This document shows positions 11,053 through 22,384 of a stretch of DNA of 64,000 bases, in pieces. The translations under genes and the position numbers were made by a program. The stretch is from the NCBI GenBank assembly GCA_964019695.1, contig OZ026525.1, forward strand, positions 60,358,253 through 60,422,252, given 5' to 3'. This stretch comes from Loripinus fragilis (taxonomy: Eukaryota > Mollusca > Bivalvia > Lucinida > Lucinidae). Under the pieces are notes generated by a model. That model made no database searches and was not told the DNA's origin. It saw only the letters and a list, made by a program, of their open reading frames with translations. Each line of letters begins with the position of its first letter. Position 1 is the stretch's first letter.

Positions 11053-11668
11053 GTTAACAGTATAAGGCGTTCACCAAGGTTCCTTATTGTGACCATAAGA
11101 AAATAGTACCCTGCATTTTCCCAAGACACCTATCTTCTAGCAGACTATATAGGACAGCTCGTCAGACGCCTGCTAGCAGAGGTAAAAAGTAAAGGCTCTA
11201 ATGAGCCTGTGTCTAATGAGCCTGTGCATCGATGCATTGAAATAAGAACGGCTGCATTTATCCTAATCAAATTAATAGAATTACTTGGTAAAAACAGAAA
11301 TGATGAAAGAGCGTCGATGTACCGTTATTTCGGCGTCATTAACTTGCATCAATACCAATTTCGACTGAACCAAAGTTTGTAACTGTTGGGGAGTTCGGCA
11401 CCTAAAAGGAAATTCCTATTTTGGTAGCCTACGAAAATAGTACCGTTTAACATTTTGAAATTTACAGTTTCTGTGCCCTCTCTTTGGTGAATGAGTGCTC
11501 TATTGGAATTTAAAATTTCCTGGGAGTATGCTTTGATGCATGTTTGTCATGTTTTCGAGAGCAAATGCATCTTAGTGTGGACTATTTTATCACAGTAAAT
11601 AGATCGACTACCATGGTAACGTATGACGCAGGTCTGATTTCCGGTTTACTTTTGTGTGCCTAGAAGTC

Positions 11669-12030
11669 AAAAATAGTAAGTGAGTATGATCAGGAAATAC
11701 CACAATCACAAACTGCAGACAACCCCGTGGCACCGCGAGGAAGAGCCACTCAACCATCACGAGACATCAGGAAGACAAATTAAGCAAAGCAATCAGCTCT
11801 CTCTTCCCCATCAAGATGATTGCAATACTAGAATGGACATAAAGTAACGTACAACAAAACATAGAACAATTACAGTAACAATAAACAAAAAGTCAACAAC
11901 AACAGAACCACCGCCTTAGAACGGACAGCAGCCTAAGCCACCGGGGGGGCTTAAATGCATTTTACTGGTACCAAATCTTCGCCCTAGACTCTGCTGTTGT
12001 TGAAGTACAAGAAATATTCAGCTCGCCAAG
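11669..12030 (+). mobile_element. R1 insertion with 7-bp target duplication
   Basis: In all other units 'agaagtc' occurs once and is followed by 'gtcaaggcagg'. Here it occurs twice (11662-11668 and 12031-12037) and encloses 362 bp homologous to R1, so R1 is a mobile element that inserted into this unit. The element starts at 'aaaaatagtaagtgagtatg' and ends at 'attcagctcgccaag'. It has no inverted ends and no coding frame. Confidence 0.8.
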
Positions 12031-12449
12031 AGAAGTCGTCAAGGCAGGTTGTATTTTCACTTTTCTTGAAGGTGGATAGCAAATCTTGTCACTCATGGGA
12101 AGAGAAACATTCAACCATTATCCTGAATAAAGATGATGATGCCTCAAATCAGCCAGTTTTCATCGACTTAAATATCAGTGATTGTTAGTGCACGGACACC
12201 TGATGACAAAAGAACATGCACATTTCATGTGCAATAACTAGGAATGTTCTCTGCACGTTTCTTGCATGTGCGCGTTTGGCAATAAATGTGTCCTGCTTCT
12301 CTGTTGATAACCTTTGCCTATAGATAAGTTAATAGTGACGTAAAAGAGCGTACCAACACTTGAAGGTAATACAGGTTATACCGTTATTAACGGGAAAAAA
12401 TTACATTAATACCTGACAAAGGTTTTCAAAATACGGAATATTATACCAA

Positions 12450-12550
12450 GCCGTCATAGCTCAGTCAGTTAAGCCGAGGCAACTATTTGTATTTATATCT
12501 ATTAACGAGAGATTTAAAACAGGGGTGGGTTCGAATCCCACACGATTGAT
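12450..12550 (+). pseudogene. tRNA-like sequence with A box, B box and T-run
   Basis: The sequence begins GCCGTCATAGCTCAGTCAG (A-box match) and ends with GGGTTCGAATCCC (perfect B-box core) in a closed T-arm, then runs directly into a seven-base T-run, a possible Pol III terminator. The two boxes are farther apart than in a standard tRNA because of an A+T-rich insertion. The 5' and 3' ends do not pair as an acceptor stem. It is best read as a tRNA-derived retroposon head rather than a working tRNA. Confidence 0.5.
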
Positions 12551-12860
12551 TTTTTTCATGAAGGAGATATTAAGACAACTGACCTTTTCGTAGGTAAAAT
12601 GATTATCAATGTTTCTATGATTAACAGAAAACCAACTGCTGCAAAGCTCAAATTTGTAAGTGGGTGGTAAACGACAATCCTTTTTGTAAAACAGCTGTTT
12701 CTAAAAAATGTGTAAGGAGAGTAGACTTACATGTGTTACAAAACATGTCATCAGGTCATCACCTTCTTTCCGCTTTTCGTTTTCTGTCATATCCGATAAA
12801 AATAATAAAGGTCATCATTCACAAACATAAAATATCAAAAAGCAAAGATAAAAAAAAATA

Positions 12861-12947
12861 TGCCGTGATTGGGGTTCGAACCTTCAATTGCAAAACTTCG
12901 GGACAGAGGTCTACGATCTTACCACCTCGCCAGCCCGACTGTGGCAA
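12861..12947 (-). pseudogene. tRNA-like sequence, minus strand
   Basis: The reverse complement has an A-box-like TGGCGAGGTGG and a B-box-like GGTTCGAACCC about 45 nt later, then a T-run on the minus strand (12851-12859 as A on the plus strand). The T-stem is poorly paired, so it is degenerate. It points toward the tRNA-like sequence at 12450-12550. Confidence 0.4.
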
Positions 12948-13869
12948 ATATTAATGATAAAAGAATATAAAGTACAAAGTTAGCGAAACCGTTTTACCTA
13001 TTTACATCAATGGACAATGTCCAATTATCAAAACATGCTCTGACGTCACTTTGAACTTATCTAGTAAGGACAGTACAACCCTTTACCTACCAGCCACGAA
13101 GTTGCCGTCTGCTACTCTTGTCTCCTTGTTGTTTTTTGTACCCAATAATGCATGAATGTGCACGCTCGCTTGGACCCTCGCTACTCGCATATGTGACTTG
13201 TACCAAACTTTCATGAACTGTCCCTAAACTTTAGGCCTGAGCCTTTAAGGATTCGCTGCTCGTATATGCGTTTAGTACCAAACTTTCTTGAACTGGCTTA
13301 TAAGATTTGACTGAGCCTTCATCTACATCCATTCTTTTTAATGTGATTTGCAAAGGCCCTGGCGATACTGCACAAATGTTCAGTCTCGCCTGATTCTCCG
13401 CTAGTCACATAAACTTTCTTGAACTGGCCTATAAATTTTGACATGAGCCTTCATCTACATGCCTTCTTTTTAGTGCGATTTGCAAAGGCTCTGGCGAGAC
13501 TGCGCCAATGTGCAGTCTCGTCTGATCCTTTGATGTTCGTTATCTGATAAGTACCAAACTCTCATGAACTGGCCTATAAAAAGTAAGTGAATATGATCAG
13601 GAAGTAACACAATCAGACAATCAAGGGCACCGTGAGGAGCAGTCACAGAACATTAATAGTAGGAAGACAGTTAAAGTAAGACATCAAGCTTTCTCGTCCT
13701 CGTCAAGATGATTGCAAAACTAGAAAAAAAACAGCAAGTAATGCATAACTAAGCAATGACCAAACGCGGAGCCCCAACAATTCAATGGGAGGAATATTAA
13801 AGACTGAAATAACAACAACAGAACCACCCCCATAGAAGGGACAAAGTTTAGCCTGAACCTTCATCTACA

Positions 13870-14045
13870 TCCCTACTCTTTTTACAGTGCGAGCAGCAAA
13901 GGCTGTGGTGACACTGCACAAATGTGCAGGCTCATCCAAGCCTTCGCTGCTCGCTTATGCGATAAATACAAAAGTATCATGAACTGGCCCATAAAGTTTG
14001 GCCTGAACCTTCATCTATATCTCCTTTTTTTTGGGGGGGGGGGAT
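13870..14045 (+). repeat. Single minisatellite monomer in U0 plus poly-G
   Basis: One monomer with the 'gcgagcagcaaaggctgtgg' start and an 'agccttcgctgctcgc' arm is followed by the degenerate last monomer. That one ends in a poly-G run, as it does in U7-U11. Other type-B units have 2-11 monomers here. Confidence 0.8.
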
Positions 14046-14591
14046 GGGGGTGGGCGTGCGATGAGTACCAAAATCTCATGTATATATGTATCTACTAGCA
14101 TGACCTTTGAATGAGACAAACAAGTTCTCTGAACAGTGCAACATTAAAACTTAGGAGAAGGATGCGCTTCTCTGTAGTCTTATATAGCAGTCTTGTATAT
14201 TTCCTTGTAGTTCGCTTACAAGTAATGACCTAATCTCGTTTGTTTGGCTCCCCATGGTAAACTTGTCCTTCAAATACCAAAATAAAGAGAAAGTCACTTT
14301 TTCTGTAATAACCTGTGAATAATCTTCATTGTCAGTTGTACTGAGCCAACTCATAGATTTTAAGAATTACAACAAGGGCTTATACGAATTTGTGAATCAC
14401 CATTGTCGTATGTCACGGTTCTAAAAACTAAGATATTTACACGTTTACTGCTTGTTTCAAATCTCATCATTTAGAATCTTGATTTCGTAATTCCTTAGGT
14501 TATACAAAAATTAGGATATCAATTGTTTCCATGTGTTATTTGTTCATATAAAAAAGTAAAAAAAAAAAGGTACATTTTTTTTTCACCTAGC

Positions 14592-14677
14592 TGGATGCTG
14601 TTGGATTCGAACCCATATGTGAAAGAGCTTCAGTTGGCTTTAGAGATATCCTACTATACCCCTGAGCTATCTGGGCC
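14592..14677 (-). pseudogene. tRNA-like sequence, U0 copy (broken T-arm)
   Basis: It lacks about 8 bases of the T-stem found in the other copies, so the 'cacaac' arm is lost, although the B-box core GGTTCGAATCC remains. Consistent with decay at the array edge. Confidence 0.55.
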
Positions 14678-14982
14678 TATTAATGTAAAGGATTAATATT
14701 TCTTTAAGTAAGTGATTTGTGTGTATATTTGTTTTACAGGGACATCACTCTTGATGTTTAAGCAATTAATCCCAAATTTAGCAAAAAATCAAAACAATAT
14801 AACCAATTTGCCCTATAGAAATTTCACAATGTTGAAATGGCAAGCTGTATTTCATTTCTATCTTCAAATTAATGAAACAAATGTCAACGAATGCTATAGT
14901 CATTATGTTATTCACAAACACTTACACTACTTTTTTAATATTCTGGCATACTTAATTTTCTCTGAATTTGAACCTCCCAGTA

Positions 14983-15538
14983 GGATCTCTTGTTGTAATC
15001 CCGCACTCACGCATGATACAAATACACGCCTCCATTGTGCTCCATAAAAGCGAGCTCCCCAGTCCCCATGAGCTCCACAAAGGAGTACACCCCCACACCA
15101 AACTCTTACACACTAGCAAGCCTACAATGGGCGGTTCCCTCAGAGATGTCGTTGACAATTAGGTGTCTGGGTGCAAATGGCGATGCTGAATGATTCCTTC
15201 CTCCTCAACCTTCCTACAGTCAACAAAACGGATCATCTTGCTGCTCCAAAACAACGGTGGCTCAGTGATATCAGGAAAAAGCGTATCATCAGTCCGAATT
15301 GACATGGGGATATCGCAATTACTTTTAGACGTCTGCTCAAAACAAACAACTTTTTAAAACGTTTCCTATATTTTAGCCCGAAATTAGCCGCACACTAGGG
15401 ATAAAGCGCGGGTACAGTGCTTGACCCACTTTTAGACCACATAGGAAACGTACTAAATTGGACGTGCAGAGAGTTTTCAATTCTTAATTCAGTTATGAAG
15501 GCCCTGCACGTCCGTAAACGAACTGGAAATAATCGAAA
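14983..15538. mobile_element. 556-bp insertion with 12-bp target duplication
   Basis: The 12-mer AACCTCCCAGTA, present once in all other units, flanks this segment on both sides (14971-14982 and 15539-15550). The long duplication and lack of terminal inverted repeats fit retroposition better than a cut-and-paste element. Inside are two inverted pairs: 'acgtttcctat'/'ataggaaacgt' (about 15359/15442) and 'gacgtgcag'/'ctgcacgtc' (about 15461/15504). A minus-strand frame near 15004-15095 reads like protein for about 30 codons before a stop, but it has stops upstream. Source unknown. Confidence 0.7.
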
Positions 15539-17016
15539 AACCTCCCAGTATGTTTTGTCGCTGTAAGCCACGCCATACGAGCCTTTTTCCTATGAAGGCT
15601 CGTCAACAAGCGGATCCTCCAAGGGAGGATTCGCAAAGGTAGTTCCCTCGTCCCGTGTTTTTTTTTCGTCCGTTTTTATTTTTTTCGTTGGGTCCTTGGG
15701 CGGTCTAGACATTTTTTTTATTTGGGTGGTGGAACTCCCTGGGTGGTTACCACTCAGGGTTACTACCAGATGATACTGGTATTCAATGGGATATAAGTAA
15801 ATTTGGGAGAACCAAACCAGCATTTTCCTTCCTATATAACAGCAGCGAAACTAACATCCAGATCAATATATGACTTTTCCAACTTTGATTTTGTCATTCA
15901 CAATTTCATGGAGGACATCTTTAATATTTATAGTGCTTCCTATAGAGTTGGTACAATTATATACTAATAGCTTAAAAGTTTTAGCTTCAGTTTAACGAGG
16001 CCTCCGTCTGATTTGAGTCGTTTCTTTCATCAAATATTATTCATATGCTATACGATTCAATTGTCTTTAGAAAAGTATATAATGCAGGCAGTATTTTTTT
16101 AATTCATTGTTTAATAACTAAAGTTAACAGTATAAGGCGTTCACCAAGGTTCCTTTTTGTGACCATAAGAAATTAGTACCCTGCATTTTCACAGGACACC
16201 TATATTTTTCTAGTAGCCTATATAGGACAGCTCGTCAGACGCCTGCTAGCAGAGGTAAAAAGCGAAGGCTCTCATGAGCCTGTGCATCGATGCAGTGGAA
16301 TAAGATCGACTGCATTTATCCTAACAAAATTAATAGAATTACTTGGTAAAAATAGAAATGATGAAAGAGCGTCGATGTACCGTTATTTCGGCGTCATTAA
16401 CTTGCATCGACACCAATTTTGACTGAAACAAAGTTTGTTACTGTTGGGGAGTTTGGCACATAAAGGGAAATTCCTATTTTGGTAGCCCACGAAAATAGTA
16501 CCTTTTAACATTTTGAAATTCGCAATTTTCTGTGCCTTCTTTTTGGTAAATGAGTGCTCTATTGGAATTTAAACTTTCATGGGAGTATGCTTTGATGCAT
16601 GTTTGTCATGTTGTTGAGAGCAAATGCATCTTAGTGCGGACTATTTTAGTCACAGTAAAAAGAGCGACTACCATGGTAACGTATGACGCTGGTCTGATTT
16701 CCCGTTTACTTTTGTGCATGTCTAGAAGTCAAAGTCGTCAAGGCAGGTTGTATTTTCACTTTTCTTGAAGGTGGATAGCAGATCTTGTCACTCATGGGAA
16801 GAGAAACATTCAAACATTATCCTGAATAAAGATGCTGATGCCTCAAATCAGCCAGTTTACATTGACTTAAATAGCAGTGATTGTTAATGCACGGACACCT
16901 GATGACAAAAGAACATTCACATTTCATGTGCAATAATTATGACTGTTTTCTGCACGTTTCTTGCATGTGAGCGTTTGGCAATAAATGTGTCCTGCTTATC
17001 TGTTGATAACCTTTGG

Positions 17017-17080
17017 AAACAGTTTGGACCCAGATCAGGCCTGACAAAAAGTGGGGCCTGATCTGGATCTGAACTGTTTG
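17017..17080. repeat. GATC-rich hairpin module (one per unit, U1-U11)
   Basis: The left arm 'aaacagtttggacccagatc' faces the right arm 'gatctggatctgaactgttt', with 'aggcctgac' and 'ggggcct' near the loop. Copies lie near 20149, 23279, 27751, 30886, 34023, 37137, 42131, 48449, 53943 and 60135. U0 lacks it. U6 has an extra C in the left arm. A shorter relative recurs in the B block (for example 38957-38985). Short open frames on both strands of each copy come from its palindromic nature. The organisation resembles the MITE at 4393-4620. Confidence 0.8.
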
Positions 17081-17264
17081 ACATTTATTCTGATAGTATC
17101 CCTCGAAAACGTTTTGAAAGGAGTTTGTTTTAGGTAAAACAACAGAAAGCGAAAAAAGCCTTACAGTTATTCAGCATGCGCAGTGTACAACCCCTTACCT
17201 ACCAGCCACGAAGTTGCCGTCTGCTCTTCTTGTCTCCTTGTTGTTTTTGGTACCCTATAATGTA

Positions 17265-17725
17265 TGAATGTGCACGCTCGCCTGGGCCCTCGCTACTCAC
17301 ATATGTGACGTGTACCAAACTTTCATGAACTGTCCCTAAACTTTTGGTCTGAGCCTTCATCTACATCCCTGACATCCCCTCTTTTTAAGGATTCGCTGCT
17401 CGTATATGCGTTTAGTACCAAACTTTCTCGAACTAGCTTATAAGATTTGACTGAGCCTTCATCAACATCCATTCTTTTTAATGTGATTTGCAAAGGCCCT
17501 GGCGATACTGCGCAAATGTTCAGTCTCGCCAGATTCTCTGCTAGTCACATAAACTTTCTTGAACTGGCCTATAAAATTTGACACGAGCCTTCATCTACAT
17601 CCCTTCTTTTGAGTGTGATTTGCAAAGGCTCTGGTGAGACTGCGCCAATGTGCAGTCTCGTCTGATCCTTTGATGTCCATTATGCGATAATTACCAAACT
17701 CTCATGAACTGGCCTATAAAAAGTA
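17265..17725 (+). repeat. Degenerate minisatellite monomers (type A and B units)
   Basis: Three to four diverged versions of the B-block monomer lie head to tail. Each has a 'ctgctcg' or 'tttgcaaaggc' hairpin arm, a 'gaactggcctataa'-like box and a 'gagccttcatctacatccct' box. Equivalent stretches exist in all units except U11, where they are deleted. They show that the monomer family is older than the A/B split. Confidence 0.7.
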
Positions 17726-18283
17726 AGTGAGTATGATCAGGAAGTACCACAATCAGACAATCCAGGGCACCCTGAGGAGCAGTCACAGAACATTAATAGT
17801 AGGAAGACAGTTAAAGTAAGACACCATGCTTTCTCGTCCTCGTCAAGATGATTGCAGCCTCACTGGATAACTACGCATGCTTGTTTAATGAATGGCTGTA
17901 CGCATATATGAGATAGGTATCATTTTCTAATGGTCTCTCTCGTGCAAACCTAATGCAGGAAATGTGATAGTTAGCATATGCATAAAACAAAGATTCACAT
18001 TAGCTTGCAGAGTTCCACAGAGATGGTCAAATATTTCATTTGTGGCTGGTAAGTGCGTTTATTTGGTCTTCGCATTTGCTCTATTGCCATTGTCGTATGT
18101 CACGGTTCTAAAACTAAGATATTTACACGTTTACTGCTTATTTCAAATCTCATCATTTAGTATCTTGATTTCGCAATTCCATAAGTTTTACAAAAAAGGA
18201 TATCAATTGTTTCCATGTGTTATTTGTTCATATAAAAAAGTAAAAAAGAAAAAAGGTACATTTTTATATTTTTTTCAACTATC

Positions 18284-18376
18284 TGGATGTTGTGGGATTC
18301 GAACCCACAACTTATATGTGAAAGAGCTTCAGTTGGCTTTAGAGAAATCCTACTATACCCCTGAGCTATCTAGGCC
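18284..18376 (-). tRNA. tRNA-like sequence, U1 copy (probably not a functional tRNA)
   Basis: Read on the minus strand, it begins GGCCTAGATAGCTCAGGGG, matching the A box, and has GGGTTCGAATCCC (B box) inside a 7-bp T-stem TTGTGGG/CCCACAA. The bases that should close the acceptor stem (5' GCCTAGA versus 3' AACATCC) do not pair, and no clean D-stem or anticodon stem is evident. An A-rich tail and then a run of six T follow on the minus strand. This is best explained as a tRNA-derived retroposed sequence with intact internal Pol III promoter boxes. The first bases differ from other copies (GGCCTAG instead of GGCCCAG). Confidence 0.5.
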
Positions 18377-18709
18377 TATTAATGTAAAGGATTAACATTT
18401 CTTTAAGTAAGTGATTTGTTTGTATATTTGTTTTACAGGGACATCACTCTTGATGTTAAAGCAATTAATCCCAAATTTAGCAAAAAATCAAAACAATTTA
18501 ACCAATTTGCCCTATAGAAATTTCACAATGTTGAAATAGCAAGCTGTATTTCATTTCTATCTTCAAATTAATGAAACAAATGTCAACGAATGCTATAGTC
18601 ATTATGTTATTCACAAACACTTACACTACTTTTTTAATATTTCTGGCATACTTAATTTTCACTGAATTTGAACCTCCCAGTATGTTTTGTCGCTGTAAGC
18701 CACGCCATA

Positions 18710-18766
18710 CGAGCCTTTTTCCTATGAAGGCTCGTCAACAAGCGGATCCTCCAAGGGAGGATTCGC
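18710..18766 (+). repeat. Twin hairpins upstream of poly-T (one set per unit)
   Basis: Hairpin 1 pairs CGAGCC (18710-18715) with GGCTCG (18729-18734). Hairpin 2 pairs GCGGATCCTCC (18742-18752) with GGAGGATTCGC through 11 pairs including one G:T. Poly-T tracts follow within 40 bp. U2, U6 and U11 carry changes in the last stem bases. Any function is unknown. Confidence 0.55.
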
Positions 18767-19254
18767 AAAAGTAGTTCCCTCTTCCCGTGTTTTTTTTTCT
18801 TCGTTTTTTTTTTTTCGTTGGGTCCTTGGGCGGTCTAGACATTTTTTTTTTATTTGGGTGGTGGAACTCCCTGGGTGGTTACCACTCAGGGTTACTACCA
18901 GATGATACTGGTATTCAATGGGATATAAGTAAATTTTGGAGAACCAAACCAGCATTTTCCTTCCTATATAACAGCAGCGAATCTAACATCCAGATCAATA
19001 TATGACTTTTCCAACTTTGATTTTGTCATTCACAATTTCATGGAGGACATCTTTAATATTTATAGTGCTTCCTATAGAATTGGTACATTTATATACTAAT
19101 AGCTTAAAAGTTTTAGCTTCAGTTTAACGAGCCCTCCGTCTGATATGAGTCGTCTCTTTCATCAAATATTATTCATATGCTATACGATTCAACCGTCTTT
19201 AGAAAAGTATATAATGCAGGCAGTATTTTTTTATTTCATTGTTTAATAACTAAA

Positions 19255-22200
19255 GTTAACAGTATAAGGCGTTCACCAAGGTTCCTTTTTGTGACCATAA
19301 GAAATTAGTACCCTGCATTTTCACAGGACACCTATATTTTTCTAGCAGCCTATATAGGACAGCTCGTCAGACGCCTGCTAGCAGAGGTAAAAAGCGAAGG
19401 CTCTCATGAGCCTGTGCATCAATGCAGTAGAATAAGATCGACTGCATTTATCCTAACAAAATTAATAGAACTACTTGGTAAAAATAGAAATGATGAAAGA
19501 GCGTCGATGTACCGTTATTTCGGCGTCATTAACTTGCATCGACACCAATTTTGACTGAAACAAAGTTTGTTACTGTTGGGGAGTTTGGCACATAAAGGGA
19601 AATTCTTATTTTGGTAGCCCACGAAAATAGTACCTTTTAACATTTTGAAATTCGCAATTTTCTGTGCCTTCTTTTTGGTAAATGAGTGCTCTATTGGAAT
19701 TTAAACTTTCATGGGAGTATGCTTTGATGCATGTTTGTCATGTTGTTGAGAGCAAATGCATCTTAGTGTGGACTATTTTAGTCACAGTAAAAAGAGCGAC
19801 TACCATGGTAACGTATGACGCTGGTCTGATTTCCCGTTTACTTTTGTGCATGTCTAGAAGTCAAAGTCGTCAAGGCAGGTTGTATTTTCACTTTTCTTGA
19901 AGGTGGATAGCAGATCTTGTCACTCATGGGAAGAGAAACATTCAAACATTATCCTGAATAAAGATGCTGATGCCTCAAATCAGCCAGTTTACATCGACTT
20001 AAATAGCAGTGATTGTTAGTGCACGGACACCTGATGACAAAAGAACATGCACATTTCATGTGCAATAACTATGACTGTTCTCTGCACGTTTCTTGCATGT
20101 GCGCGTTTGGCAATAAATGTGTCCTGCTTATCTGTTGATAACCTTTGGAAACAGTTTGGACCCAGATCAGGCCTGACAAAAAGTGGGACCTGATCTGGAT
20201 CTGAACTGTTTGACATTCATTCTGATAGTATCCCTCGAAAACTTTTTGAAAGGAGTTTGTTTTAGGTAAAACAACAGAAAGCGAAAAAAGCCTTACAGTT
20301 ATTCAGCATGCGCAGTGTACAACCCTTTACCTACCAGCCACGAAGTTGCTGTCTGCTCTTCTTGTCTCCTTGTTGTTTTTGGTACCCTATAATGTATGAA
20401 TGTGCACGCTCGCCTGGGCCCTCGCTACTCACATATGTGACGTGTACCAAACTTTCATGAACTGTCCCTAAACTTTTGGCCTGAGCCTTCATCTACATCC
20501 CTGACATCCCCTATTTTTAAGGATTCGCTGCTCGTATATGCGTTTAGTACCAAACTTTCTCGAACTAGCTTATAAGATTTGACTGAGCCTTCATCAACAT
20601 CCATTCTTTTTAATGTTATTTGCAAAGGCCCTGGCGATACTGCGCAAATGTTCAGTCTCGCCGGATTCTCCGCTAGTCACATAAACTTTCTTGAACTGGC
20701 CTATAAAATTTGACACGAGCCTTCATCTACATCCCTTCTTTTGAGTGTGATTTGCAAAGGCTCTGGTGAGACTGTGCCAATGTGCAGTCTCGTCTGATCC
20801 TTTGATGTCCATTATGCGATAAGTACCAAACTCTCATGAACTGGCCTATAAAAAGTAAGTGAGTATGACCAGGAAGTACCACAATCAGACAATCCAGGGC
20901 ACCCTGAGGAGCAGTCACAGAACATTAAAAGTAGGAAGACAGTTAAAGTAAGACACCATGCTTTCTCGTCCTCATCAAGATGATTGCAGCCTCACTGGAT
21001 AACTACGCATGCTTGTTTAATGAATGGCTGTACGAATATATGAGATAGGTATCATTTTCTAATGGTCTCTCTTGTGCAAACCTAATGCAGGAAATGTGAT
21101 AGTTAGCATATGCATAAAACAAAGATTCACATTAGCTTGCAGAGTTCCACAGAGATGGTCAAATATTTCATGTGTGGCTGGTATGTGCGTTTATTTGGTC
21201 TTCGCATTTGCTCTATTGCCATTGTCGTATGTCACGGTTCTAAAACTAAGATATTTACACGTTTACTGCTTATTTCAAATCTCATCATTTAGTATCTTGA
21301 TTTCGCAATTCCATAAATTTTACAAAAAAAGGATATCAATTGTTTCCATGTGTTATTTGTTCATATAAAAAAGTAAAAAAGAAAAAAGGTACATTTTTTT
21401 TTTCAACTATCTGGATGTTGTGGGATTCGAACCCACAACTTATATGTGAAAGAGCTTCAGTTGGCTTTAGAGAAATCCTAGTATACCCCTGAGCTATCTG
21501 GGCCTATTTATGTAAAGGATTAACATTTCTTTAAGTAAGTGATTTGTGTGTGTATTTGTTTTACAGGGACATCACTCTTGATGTTTAAGCAATTAATCCC
21601 AAATTTAGCAAAAAATCAAAACAATATAACCAATTTGCCCTATAGAAATTTCACAATGTTGAAATAGCAAGCAGTATTTCATTTCTGTCTTCAAATTAAT
21701 GAAACAAATGTCAACGAATGCTATAGTCATTATGTTATTCACAAACACTTACACTACTTTTTTAATATTTCTGGCATACTTAATTTTCACTGAAATTGAA
21801 CCTCCCAGTATGTTTTGTCGCTGTAAGCCACGCCATACGAGCCTTTTTCCTATGAAGGCTCGTCAACAAGCGGATCCTCCAAGGGAGGATTCACAAAGGT
21901 AGTTCCCTCTTCCCGTGTTGTTTTTTTTTTCTTCGTTTTTTTTTTTCGTTGGGTCCTTGGGCGGTCTAGACATTTTTTTTTATTTGGGTGGTGGAACTCC
22001 CTGGGTGGTTACCACTCAGGGTTACTACCAGATGATACTGGTATTCAATGGGATATAAGTAAATTTGGGAGAACCAAACCAGCATTTTCCTTCCTATATA
22101 ACAGCAGCGAATCTAACATCCAGATCAATATATGACTTTTCCAACTTTGATTTTGTCATTCACAATTTCATGGAGGACATCTTTGATATTTATAGTGCTT

Positions 22201-22384
22201 CCTATAGAATTGGTACATTTATATACTAATAGCTTAAAAGTTTTAGCTTCAGTTTAACGAGGCCTTCGTCTGATTTGAGTCGTCTCTTTCATCAAATATT
22301 ATTCATATGCTATACGATTCAACCGTCCTTAGAAAAGTATATAATGCAGGCAGTATTTTTTTATTTCATTGTTTAATAACTAAA
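19255..22384 (+). repeat. Tandem unit U2 (type A)
   Basis: 3130 bp with the standard landmarks. Shares 'aacatgcac' and 'aactatgactgttctctgc' variants with U3. The second twin hairpin has one changed stem base (gattcac). Confidence 0.95.
21412..21504 (-). tRNA. tRNA-like sequence, U2 copy
   Basis: A and B boxes are as in U1. One base differs just after the A box ('tatactagg' instead of 'tatagtagg'). The 5' end reads GGCCCAG. Confidence 0.5.

Larger units (their letters stand above)
12318..13066. other. U0-specific segment replacing the hairpin module
   Basis: Between 'gttgataacctttg' and 'gtacaaccctttacc' the other units carry a GATC-rich hairpin and about 140 bp. U0 carries about 750 bp of unrelated sequence with two convergent tRNA-like sequences (12450-12550 plus, 12861-12947 minus). 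It may be an insertion combined with loss of the hairpin. Confidence 0.6.
11053..16132 (+). repeat. Tandem unit U0 (left-edge, rearranged)
   Basis: It starts like every other unit at the motif GTTAACAGTATAAGGCG and follows the common order of landmarks, but it is more diverged and mosaic. It has gained an R1 copy (11669-12030), a 12318-13066 segment unlike any other unit, and a 556-bp insertion (14983-15538). It carries the first part of the B block (13712 onward, one minisatellite monomer). It then jumps at about 14398 from 'gaatcacc' straight to 'attgtcgtatgtcacgg', losing about 1.25 kb that U7-U11 retain. Diagnostic bases are a mix of A and B types, consistent with an old array edge that escapes homogenisation. 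Confidence 0.85.
16133..19254 (+). repeat. Tandem unit U1 (type A)
   Basis: 3122 bp. Landmarks in order: start motif at 16133, a 72-codon open frame at 16550, a GATC-rich hairpin at 17017-17080, degraded M2-type monomers at 17265-17725, an R1-derived segment at 17718-17856, the A-type junction at 17856/17857, the tRNA-like sequence at 18284-18376, twin hairpins at 18710-18766, and poly-T near 18791-18850. Several rare variants (such as 'aataattatgactgttttctgc' split by common bases) are shared with U4, not with the adjacent U2. Confidence 0.95.

Noticed and set aside
16550..16768. 72-codon ORF beginning MSALLEF, repeated in all type-A units
   Set aside because: It is broken by a stop after nine codons in all type-B units and shortened in U0, and changes between A copies alter residues freely. 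It persists only because the units are recent copies.
17712..17721. TATAAAAAG box in each unit, suggestive of a Pol II promoter
   Set aside because: It is the expected variant of the monomer's 'ggcccataaag' box and has no gene downstream.
18404..18439. GTAAGT ... TTTTACAG pair resembling an intron in every unit
   Set aside because: The enclosed segment is only about 33 nt, too short for a spliceosomal intron in an animal, and no reading frame continues across it.
18571..18774. 67-codon ORF beginning MKQMST, open in most units including type B
   Set aside because: U3 and U4 carry an internal TAA and U0 has a frameshift. A-to-B changes include an Arg-to-Cys change next to two silent ones, too few to infer selection. 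No domain or codon bias supports a gene.
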